Assembly (NCBI GenBank): GCA_047495785.1
Contig: JBLDXI010000009.1
Span: 2,418,001 to 2,482,000 of the forward strand
Origin: Lepidodermella squamata
Lineage: Eukaryota; Gastrotricha
DNA: 64,000 nt
Direction of reading: 5' to 3'
The notes beneath the pieces were generated by a model. The model worked only from the letters and a program-made list of their open reading frames with translations, was not told where the DNA came from and searched no databases. This document shows, piece by piece, positions 21,601 through 33,600 of the stretch; position 1 is the first letter of the stretch; each line of letters begins with the position of its first letter. A program made the translations under genes and the position numbers.

Positions 21601-24600
21601 AAATTTCAATTATCAAACTAAATTCAGCCTGTTCGCCAAGTTCGAATTTAGGCCAAACCAGTGTCGGATAAGTGAAGTCAAATTTTTGCTTGTCGGATGA
21701 AATTTTGCCCCCTAGTCCTGATACAATTCCTCATTTAGCATTGAAAATTTTTCATTTTCAAAATTTCAAAATGTTCCCACAGAAATTCAAAAAATTTGAA
21801 ATTGAAAATGCATGCTTTGAACCAAAATTTCCAGTCCTGATGTTTTAGGCTGATTTTATTATTTTGCTGTAGCCTCTGCTGGTTAAAAGCGGGGTCTTTA
21901 ATTTTGAAAATTTCAATTTAAAATTGTTGAAATTTCTGTGGGCGAATTTTGAAATTTTTGAAATTTCAATGCGAAATGCAAAATGAAGAATTTAGTTTTT
22001 TGGCCAAAAATCAAACTGGGCGAACTGGCTTAATTTTTCCCAAATTTTCAAGTGTTGAAATTTTGTCGGATTCCCTCGATTTCAAGTGCTCTACCAACCA
22101 GCCATAAAAAACTGCTCACAAACTATACTATAGTAATAATGAATAAAAGTCACGTGGGGTCCTAATTATTTCTGTAGAGTTGAACAACAACCGGTTTTCT
22201 TGACTAGTTCGTAGCTCATTAAAAATCACATGGGCCCTTGGCGTGCGTCTTATCTGACCAGTGATCCAGTATGGATTCCTCCAATAATTTCGTATTCCTC
22301 TCAATTTTAGGGCATGAAAAATGACCGACAGCAGTTTTTGACCCGATTTCACGAAAGCGTCGACTCAGCCGAATCAGCGCCGGCGCATTGCAACTGGCTG
22401 GCGAGCGGCGGCGATCGAGGCATCTACCGCAGTAGTCAAGACGGCGACTGTCTAAGCGACGATGACGACGACCTGTCGTCAGACGGCGACGACGACGCCA
22501 TAGTCGGGGAGGGTGACACGACTTCGGCGGTCATGGACATGAACGGCGCCATGCTCGGCCTGCAAATGGCGGCACGCATGCACCACCACCGCGGCCGCGG
22601 CCAGCGCCAGATGACCGCCGAAGCCCTGTTAGGCAGCGGCAGCATCGGGTCTAACGGCGTTTTGGTCGCTACGTTAAACTCCCGCGGCAATCGGAAATAC
22701 CTGAAACGGGGTGAAGTGCCGCAATCAGCCGAGGACGATAGCCAGGTGCCGATTTTCCGATTCCAGGGCGCTACCCCACCCGGCAGCCCGAAAACGCCCC
22801 GACATTACTCCTCGAAATCAAACGCCAGTACGTCAACAACTTGGTCAGGGTCCTTACCTATGATGGCTGCGTTGTATAAACCGACGGTCGATCGCCACCG
22901 AAGCGAGATTCCAGAGGAGCACATGGCTGTTTTCCAGCTGTTAGACCGATGGCTATGTACGAACCCAGCCGATTTGAAGATGACCTTTGCCATGCGGACC
23001 GAGGTGAAAACTTTCATTCGGAAACTCGCGATTTTAGGCAGTCACTACAAGCAGAAATGCGACTCGTTGTTGTATAAGCTGAAATTGCCGGATGATAACC
23101 ATTTGAACCCGACTACGGTTCGCAATTCTACGCCGACTGTTGAGGACGAGTATCGAACCCTGCAAAATCAAGTGCTGACCGGGCATCTGCCGTGTAATCG
23201 CGATGAAGCGGCTCAGTTGGCGGCGATTCACATCTATTTGGACTCGAGGACGCAGGGCGGCCGTGCCCAGCCGTTGTATCGAGGCCATCGCCGTGAGACT
23301 CTTCCGCTGCTCGAACGGCGCCAGAGTAAACTAAGTAAGATCCCTTTGATCATTGCTTTCTATAATTTTAATTTTTGGGCTGATCGGATGGTATTGATTT
23401 TTATCGATTTGTTATCGATCGATAATCGATAATCAATAGTATCGCGATTTTTGCTTATTTTGCTTATTTTGATAAGATAATCGTAAAAATCACGAATCGA
23501 AGAAATCAATAACCTATAATCGATAATCGATATTTCTCTAAAATGAGTCGCAGTAGCTAGGCCGATGAATCAGTGGAAAGTTGAATTTTAGATTTCAACG
23601 TGAATGTTAAGCTATTTTCAGGAAAAATTCTCCCTATTTCGCTAATGTGGAGAGAAGAATCCTGAATTTCTGAAATTTTGAACTCGAGATGCAAAAAACG
23701 TTAAAAATTAATTTTTGAAAATTCGCCTTGTCTCATTTTCAGCCTCTAGCTTATTTTTCAAATTCTTCATTTTTCAAAGAGCTTGAATTCACTTTTTTTA
23801 TTTTAGGTACCGAGGCTCTGAGAGCGTTGGCTCAGGCCCGTCCTTCGAGCATGCTTAACGCTGCTTGCTGCACGCATGCTGGTTCCAGCGAGTCCCTCAA
23901 CGACGTCAACAACATCGATTTAGCCCAATACTCTTCACCGGAATGGGCCGGCGATGCTAGCATGTACGAGCTCATCAAGTTGAAACAACGCAAATTGTGG
24001 CATTCGAACTTTTTCGACAAAGAAGAACAACTCAAGGTATGATTTTTGTGATTCTGCAAGTATTTTCTTTAATTTACAAATTAAATTTTAATTTGAAATT
24101 TTGAAATTTAATTTAATTTTCTGAATTCAGGTTCTATATGTCAAAATTTGCAAGTCATTGCCATGCTATCTGTCCTGCTTGTTCGAAGTGAAAGAGAACG
24201 CGATCGGAACTCAACGCAAACAACTGCGTCTGTTGGCAATTGGCGACGAGAAAATCAGCCTCCTTAATTACGAAACAAAAGTCGTGGTGAAAACTGCGCC
24301 GGTGAATAATTTGCAAGACTGGCGAGTCATGCGTCGGTCCTCGGCGGTCCGCGCGCCCTCCTCAATGCCATTCGTCCTCGACTTCCGAGTCGGCAAGCCA
24401 TGGGTCATCTACGCGCTGAGTGCCGATCAGTTGAAATCGATAAAAGCCATCCTGTGGCACGTGACGATGAAGCAGGAAAAGAATTGGAAAACTGTCAATT
24501 TTTTCGATCTCGGCTTCGTCGACCTGCCCGAGTCTGAGGGCGCAACTGTGAGCGCGAATCTCCACGCATGCACCGACGAACTGCGCGAACTTCAATCGCT

Positions 24601-27600
24601 GATCCACTTCCCGGAAGAAGTCGCGCTTCGTCTCGCGAATTCGGAACGGCAGTTATTCGTCAAAGTCTCCGGAACTCATTACATGCGAGAAGTTATGGCT
24701 AATCTCAGTAATAACGAAGAAGAACGGAAAGGCCTGCTAACAAAAGACATGATCGCAAGGTTCTGCAAGGTGAAAAATTGGGTGGTTCAGGTCCTGCTAA
24801 TGGCTTCAAGTACCGAGGAACGCCGCGCGACCATGTCCTGCATCCTCCGAATGCTGCATTCATGCTGGAATTACGGCAATTTCAACTCGGTCGTAGAAAT
24901 TTGCGCGGGCCTTGCGTCTGAATCTCTGCGTGCGTTTTGGCTGTCGCTTGAAAAGAATGATTCGTCGATTATCGATCAAACCTACACCATGTCCTATCAC
25001 ATTTTGGTGAACAAGACCGGGTATTACCCGGAGTGCGTGTATCGCGGGGTTCAAATCGCGAGTTGTTGCGTTGTTCCTTACTTTGCGAGTTTTCTGAAAG
25101 ATCTCAACCTGCTGCTAAGCTCTCAGCCGCTGGTTATCAACGGCTCGACCGATCAGCGGACGTTTGAAATGAAGGAAACTAAGGAGAGTGAGGAATTTCG
25201 GACGAAAATCGGTGTTGGTGGCGTGGTCAATTTTCAGAAGTTGAAGTACGCCCAGGCGATTTTGAACTGCGTGAAATATCTGCAGCAGGACGATGATGAT
25301 ATGCTGGGCGATGGCCGGTCTGGTATGGAAGACAAAAAACAGACCGAAAACGAGCATGAAAGCGACTACGACTTGGATATCGGTTTGTTTTTTTACGCTA
25401 TAATAAATAATTTGAGGATACAGAATATAAATTATGTATTGCTCAGCCTAATTAGGTTGAGATTTTCTTCAAAATTCCGCCATCATTTTTAGGGGCGAAT
25501 CTAGAAACTCACAAGGTCATTGCATTCAAAATTGCCACTAATTTTCGAAGTTAAACAAGTTTAAGAATTCAGCTAAAAATGGAGAAATTCGGGTCCCCCA
25601 CAGAGTAAAAGGCTTCAAAGCAGTATAAACCCAAAAAACGGTGCAAACGTCACGCAACAATAAATCGAATTAATTTCGATAAAATCCTGCGTAAATTTCT
25701 GCTTATGGGCTCATCATAAATTTAAGAGCCCGGCTTATGAATTTTGGAAATTGAGATCTGAGCTACATTACGGAGTTTTCATAACATACGTTCCTCAAAT
25801 TTTGGTGTGGAAAGCTAGAATAGCAGACCATCATGTAAGTTAAATTCTCACCTTCAACTCCGTTGTTGGTACGCACATCCTCCCCCCAAACGCTCCACTT
25901 TGCAGGTGGCACGGCAACAAACCATTGGTTGTGGACGTATTGGAGCCATTGTAAAATTGCCTGTGGCAGATTGGCCGTGTGAATGACAATGGCTACGATT
26001 TGGTTGAACGTCGGTTTGACTGAAGTAGTGAAAATTAAATTCTAACCAGTTTTTTACTAACAAGCAATGATTTTAAACATGGCCAATGTATTCTGCGGCC
26101 TTTGTTTGACCATACAAGGCACCTACTGGCAAAAGAAGAGCTCTCTATGACCGAGGGCCTTCGATATCGATGGCTTCAAAAATCTGTGACCAGTTTTTTT
26201 GCAAAATTAGGTCACTTTACCCTAATATTTATTTGTTGCTGAAGTCATCAGTTTACCCACCATATTCCCCACCATACCGTGTTCGCGAAGAGAATTAGTC
26301 CCAAGATTGCAGCCTTTCGAGGTCGTGTTACAGCAAACTTGGTACCCGCAATTGTAAATGCAACTGTTCCGAACAAGAACCAGCTTAGGTAGTTCCGCCT
26401 TCGGTTTTCCTCTATTCGCCAACTAAGGATAACCTTTGCCGTACAGCGGATCGACCATTTTCGTTCTTAATCAAGCACATTTTTCGAAGGTTGGACCGAA
26501 ACCAATTTCAGTACCGGTTAAACTTGGCATTTGCGATTGCGATGCTGCCTCATGAGCTGAATCCGAGCCAATCTCGCAAGGTTCGATTCGTTCGGTCCGT
26601 GATCTCTTGCTCTTTTTTTTCGAGTTATTATCTTGCATCGAATCGGAACCCAGCATCAGAAGCTGCGTCACTTTCTTTAGAGCTAGATTGTTCCAAATTT
26701 TCAGAATCCGAGTTAACTTTTACGTCTGTGAAGGGATTATCCTTGGCGATTGGTTCGGGAATCTCGCCATTCTTTAGCGGTTTTAGGCATTTTTTAAAAA
26801 TTGAGAAAAAAGGGAAGTCAACATCCGCTGCCAAGTTACGATCGATTTTGTCATGTATTACGCAATACTTGCGAATTAAAAAGTCTGCTTTCAAAACGCG
26901 AATTAGTCATTTCTAGCTTTATTTGCTGTGATGAAGTTGCCGGCAATAATAAGAAAAACATTGATGGTAACACAGCATCCGATGTATTATCGAAATTATG
27001 GATAACGATCAGTTTAATGAATTGCGGGTTAAATAACCCATAAGTGGATACCAATTCCATCTCTGCTTTCAGGGTATTTTTAAATTAATTTGAATTTAAT
27101 TCTAAATTTTAATGAATTAACTTGAATAAAATTTGCCTTTGATTTAATTTTTTTCTGAATTTCAGATGCATATGAACCCATTCAAGCTGTTGTCTACGCT
27201 CCTAAGAACAGCGAAATTTACACGTCCAAGTTTGGCCGCTTCAACAAGCACTACCTCCAAATCGTCCAACACGGCCTGACTGTAGTTCATGTCGACGATG
27301 TGACCGGCCAATCATCGGTCGTCTACCTTAAACTTGAACCAGAAAACGCCACTCTCACTTGGCGCCGGCCTAATTGGGTCGATCCGAACGCTATCGCGAC
27401 AATGCCATTCATCGGCAGTGTTTTAGCGCCGATCGGCGATAACATCGAGCAGTACGTCTCGGCGTCGATGAAAACGCGATATTCAACCGGGGTTCGAGCG
27501 TATGGCGAACTCGATGATGGCTACATCGATGTTGATCTCATCAAAGAAATCAGTTTGAACCGATCCGTCGACCGCGATCCCATTTGCAAGCGACATGGCC

Positions 27601-30600
27601 TGGATGTTAACAGCAGCCACGCCCTAGCCATCACTTACGGCGAGACAATTTCTGAAAATCACCGCCTAGTTTTCGTTTTGCCGAGTTTGAGTACCGTTGT
27701 CTTACACGATGTGTTGACTTGCTTGGTTCAAGCCAGGCGGAGATGGGCTTATCAGACAGATCGCAGAATTTTGTGGCTGAAACGTGTGTATCTACAGCTA
27801 TTTTACGAGGATGGCCAATGTGAGGGTCCGACCATGGCTGCAGCTGTTAAGCGGTTCGATTCTCAGCGAGAATTCCATTTCAAAACCGTCGGAAATAATT
27901 CAGGGTGAGTTAAACCAATAATCGATTTTTTAAATTGTTTTCAAATTTGAAAAATTTATAATTTGAAATTTAAAACATTTAAATTTAATTTCTCGCATTT
28001 TCTCCTGTTTATTTCAAATATTACATTACTATCGAATGCCGGTATTTAAAAATCCGGAAGATTTATTTTACCTTGATTTTGGAGGAATTTCCGTGTCACT
28101 CAGTCAGCCAGCCGTAAATAGGTGCCCTAATTTGGGCCACTACTCGAATTGCCGCAAATACCTAAAATTTGGTATCGTTAGATCCGCCGCAACATATCGC
28201 CCAGACTGCCCGAAGAATTCGGTCAGTATATCTCGCCAATCAGCTTTAGCCGCACTGAAAGGCGCGTTATCTAACGGTTGTAACCCATGCAATGTATGAG
28301 GGGGAAGGACGGGAATTAGTTCGTTTTCCATCGCAACCCTCACTGCTTTGAAGGAAAGGTACGAGCCTTAACCATCGTAAAACAAGATAATAGGTTTCGG
28401 GTGGTCTTTCACTCGCTCGACGAAATTTTTTATAAGCCAATGCTCAAATACCTCAGTAATGGATGGAGCAAGTGCAAACTGGGCGCCATTGGGGCCACCA
28501 GTTGTCCACCTTTCTTCTATCAACTCCCCTTTGAACAAGATTAATGGTGGTAAATAATCACCCGCAGCATTGCCGCACCACAAGACTGTAAAAATTAAAC
28601 AAGATTTGCCCTCCGAGGGTACCAAGCTAGATTTGTTTTTTGCACCGCGCGTGAAGAAAGAGCGCCGACCCTTTGCTATAAAGTGATGAGAAGGCCGGTT
28701 TCTTCAAGATTGTAGAATCGATCTGGAGAATTGCCTATATCCAGGGCTCCAACTAGAGGAATTCGCATTTCGAAAAGCTCATCTATCACAAGAGGTGCGA
28801 GGGCTCGAGCTCTGACAGCGGATAGGTAATTCGGAACTCGCAAGCTCAGCCGATTTTTCCATTTTCTCTTGAAAATGTGGTTTTGTCTTCATCAGAATTA
28901 CGTAGGAGATTTTCGCAGCAAATGGTAGTTGGAAGGCACATATATTAAAGTGGTAAAAATGCACACAAGATTGTATATCGAACTCTACAGTGGCCGGGTT
29001 GATCATTGACCGGGACCAATTTTGCCAAGGATCTTAAGTATTGGAGAGGCGCTAAATTGTCAATGTTGGCCATGAACAGCAAAATTCGGCGTCGTGCCCG
29101 CCATTGCCTCCAAGCGCTGCAGCAATTTCCACCATGGTCCAGTCGTGACTCTTCAACTTCCCGTGAAAACCTGTTGAAGGTCGGGTGCACAGTATTGACA
29201 AACTTGTTGAAGGCTCCGTTCCAGGCTTCCGTGTTGGGAAGTCACTGGACAACGAACCCGGGTATGACTTGCTGTCAAAAACGTTGACTTACTCACTCGA
29301 AAGAATGGTGGAGGACAGAAACCAATGAGACCGCCTTGAATTTCAGCCGCCGGAAATCGAAGTTGTGACAGCTACGGGGTCGTAGTTTCACGAACGGGTG
29401 TCTGCTGTGTGATGAGAAGGTTCAAATCAGCGCCGAAATAGCGATCGCTAAGCAGTATCCCCAAATGGTCCAGTTCGAATGTTTGAGGAGTTTTTTACGA
29501 ACACATTCGGACAACGCGGTTTCAGTAGGTACGATCGTTACAGTCGAAATATGAAGATCAGGCTCGGGAAAGCAGGTTCAGAAACCGAGAAATCGGGCTC
29601 CGGTATCGCGGATACTGCTCGCAAAATCACCGAAAATCTGTGCATTTTGAAATTGAAAAATGCGAAAGAAATCATCGTGTTACCTCGAATGTAAGATACT
29701 TAAATCGAAAAAGGAATTTCTCAAGGGATTTTTGATTTTATGATTTTATAAGTGGAATATCATTCCTTATTTAATTTATTATTCAAATTTCGTTAATTTC
29801 GAAAATTCAATTCTTATGAAAAAAATTCGAATTTTATTTTAGATCGAATAATAAGGACCACGAAAGTTCAGCTGATGAGAACAGCAGTGTTACTCACGGC
29901 TTTTCATCCCGAAGCAGCCGCCACCACAGCCAGCATCACGGCATATCATCTCCCGCCCCGCTTTTCCGAAAATGGGGCCGGCAAGTGGCGCGATTACCCG
30001 GCTCAGTATGGCGCCGCCACCAGATGCAACAACAGCGTAAACAGCTGCAAGTCGCGGCTTGTATCCGCAAAAAATCTTCGCTAGTCATGCAATCTACGAC
30101 AATGCAGGTCGTCGAGAGGCTGAAACGAGCTGTTCGGCTGTCGTCCGGATCTTCGATCTACTCATCATCCGGCCGTAAATTCATGCACCCGTTGACTGAA
30201 TGCGCGATGACGATGGGCAAAATTCGCAAGAAAATGCTGTACAACGCGTGCGGCTATCGCTCATTCACCAACTCATTAGCCCAGGCGTCTGCCAATGCTG
30301 GCAAGCCGAAACAGCTAAGCGAGCCTCTTAATTACTCATCACAGGTTTTTTCAATAGCCACCTTAATTTTTTTAATAATTTTTTATTAGGTCAATTTCAC
30401 GCAATTTTTGCATCTGTTCAAATGCTACGTCATCCACACGCGGTCGGATTTGAAGGAGATTTTCGATCAAGTCCTCATCGCATCTCGAGCGACGAACCGC
30501 GGGATTGAGCGTCACTGCGATTTTGTCATTCCGAGCCACCGAGAAAGTGGGACATTGACGCGAAATTCGCCCCTCGATCTCGGCCTGGATGAGTCATCGT

Positions 30601-33600
30601 ATCACGTTATTCAAGACGTGATCAGCTCAGCGTCTGTGCCTATGCGAGCTTCACCGTTGACAAATTCACTGGAGCATGACACGCTGTCTGTCGAGACAAT
30701 TCAACGTTTCATCGCTGACTACCAATGCGAGTTGATGAGTGAAGCTCAGGTGATTCAGTTGGTGCAGATGCATGAGCCGAATTCGGCCATTCGCGAGTGT
30801 TGCCGCATGTCGTTTGAAGGGTTCGCGCGTTTTATGATGGATCGGTCGAATTTCGCGTACGCGCCGGAGAGGACGCGATTTCAGGAGCATGACATGGACC
30901 ACCCGCTGTCGCACTATTACATCTATACGAGCCACAACACCTACTTGACTGGGCATCAATTGAAGGGCGAATCCTCGGCTAGCATGTACACTCAGGTAAA
31001 TTTATAGTAGTTTCATGGCTGAAATTGGAATTTCGAAACTTGAACTTGGTAATAAAATTAAAATCGGTCGTTAAGCGGAGCAAAATTTTAAACAATTAAT
31101 TCGCCTAAACCTGTTATTACTGAATTTTCTTGAATTTCACGATTGATTCAAAAATGGTCCTCACTTTCAGTCGTGATATAAAAATTATCTGAAAATGATA
31201 CTTTTATACCCTTGCGTTTGGGTCCAATTTTTGAAAATTGGTTCCGCTAAAAACGTGGCTGAGTTCGTCGAACTCAGCGACGTCTGCTAAAATATAATGA
31301 AACGTTTTAAATTTAGATTTTTCGATCTGAAATTTTGTATACAAGTTTTAAATTTCGTTTCAATCGGTTAAATAAATTGATTTTAATAACTGAACTCCTT
31401 ATTCGGGTATTCCGAAAGCTGCGCAACTGTATTTATTTTTTCAAAAATTCCATCAGACATTATCCGTGATTTCACTGGAGAATTTTTACATTTACGTGAG
31501 AAAACCCGGAGACCCAGTTTGTAAATGGGGATAAAAGGTGATAACAGCGTGGGCAATCCAAGGTAGTAGTCGAACTCTAAAGAAGCGGCAGAAGCTTCGA
31601 CCGCATTGCTTGAATCCAGTTCTTCGGCTTTTTCATCGATTGGTCCGTCACGAAAAACGGCCGAAAAACGCTAGACTGAATCTCTTGTAACTGGCTAGGT
31701 TCCAGCTCTTGTGTGAAGCGAAAGGGTCAACAGATTGTAAAATTAGTGAAAGTAAAAGTTTGTTACCGTCGTAGCGTGTTTGGTTACTTTTCCGCTTTTT
31801 AAGTTCCGCTATTTCATTTCCGCTATTTTCATTTCCGCTGCGAGCAGTCAGTATGAATCAATAAATTATTCAGAATCGGCAGGTTCAGTGTCTGAGGTCG
31901 AACCCTCACTTGGCTCATATTCTGAACCATACGCGTTTTGCCCAGCGTTACCCGGAGGTCGAAGGCCACCATCTTGCGCGAAATCATCAAATCGGGCGAT
32001 GTTGAATTGGATTGCTCGATCGTACTTGTCGATTGAGAAGTCTCCGCTCTGTAAACGGTTTCGAAGGGTCTCAAGGCGTTCGTTAACGAGTGCATAATAT
32101 TGTATTTCGCGTCGGTGTCCTTGAGACATAAAGAAAAATGAGGAGAACATTGTCACCTTGGTGTCGTCATCTTGAATTGCGCCAGTCGACCCTGCCCCCT
32201 ACGATCGAAAAGTCTACCAGTTCGCGGCACTGTATAGCTAACTTTGACATGACATAATGCACGTCGGCGAAGCGCGCGGCGAAGCGGCGAAGCGAACTGA
32301 GCCTTCCGCGTCGCGGACCCAATATGATAGAAACTGCTCGATGACTTCTTGCCGTCGAATTCTGCCACCGAACATAGAAAATAGATACAGAAATAACAGA
32401 GGAAAGAAACGAGCCGATCGGCGCATGCTCGTTTTCTTAGCCATCTTCACCCTCCAATTTATCATCGTCGTCGAATTCGTCTTGATCGAGCATCGAGCAA
32501 AAGCATCGATTTCACCGAAACCAACTAGCGCACCTACGAAACCCATTGGCGCAGCAGGGGGAGTTTGACGTGATAAAACTTCGGCCACGTATTGCCCGAT
32601 ACAGCTGTCACGAACGCTGTATTTGTCACCTTCGAGACGTCTGTCATCAAAAATCCAATCTTCTACAGGTCTTGTTTCGCCAGGTAGATTTGCTGCGATG
32701 AACTTACGCAAGTCTGCGAGCCTATTGCGATCTCCGCGCGCTACATCGGCATTTCGAGAACGGTGTTTGTAGCCTGGGCGGCTTTCAGTTATGTTAACCG
32801 CGTTAGCCGTCAGTTCCAAGATTGCCCGTTTTAGTGAATGGTAATAAACCACCTGGGTTCCAACTTTCAGCATGTGTCGTTCTTGTTCGTCGCTTAGGAC
32901 ATTGCCAGTAGTGGATGAGCTAGTACATTCGAGACAGCTAAGTAGGCTGATTTCGTCATCGGCGTCTGTCAAATTGCGGAGGTTTACGAAGTTTATTGAA
33001 AAAATTATTGAAATTGCATCACCGGCTAGCTTCTAGCTGAGTGCCAGCTTCTGAACCTCGGTCAAAAATGGAGCACTCATTACATCAGGATCCATGTTAT
33101 GGAAGAGTGCGAAAACTCTCAAGGCTAGATAACTTTGTGTGATGTGCTTTTTTCTTGGTTTTTCACTTTTTGGGTGTTTTTCGAAATTGGTAGGCCCTAC
33201 CTTTACGATGTGGGTTCTACTACTTTGAAAACTGTCAGTCAAGCATTGGGATCACCTGTTTAACGGTCTGGTCCTAGGTCATGATCGAAAATTCACAAGA
33301 CATATGCATTTCTGTTGATAGAAAGGCCTTTTCCTTGGCCGTTTCTGAGCGGCCGCGCACTGATATCTGATTCAGTTATTGCCTGCATTTTCTTCCCCGT
33401 GCGTAGGTCACACGAAGTGAGCCAGATTATTGAGATAGCCAGGGTGATCAATCGCGAATAAATCAGAGTGTACTGCCTGTCTTGCATGGCGCACGCTCAG
33501 CAAACGTATAACCCAGTGCAAGTGAGAACGTCTATGATCGAAAGTGATAAAATAAAAAGCTGAGACGCTTAAATTAGTGCTGAAAAATGGTGCAAATGCT

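Noticed and set aside
23395-23535. ATCGAT-rich tract as a regulatory or telomere-like repeat
   Set aside because: It is a short run of overlapping palindromic words in an intron, without a regular unit; nothing beyond low complexity can be claimed.
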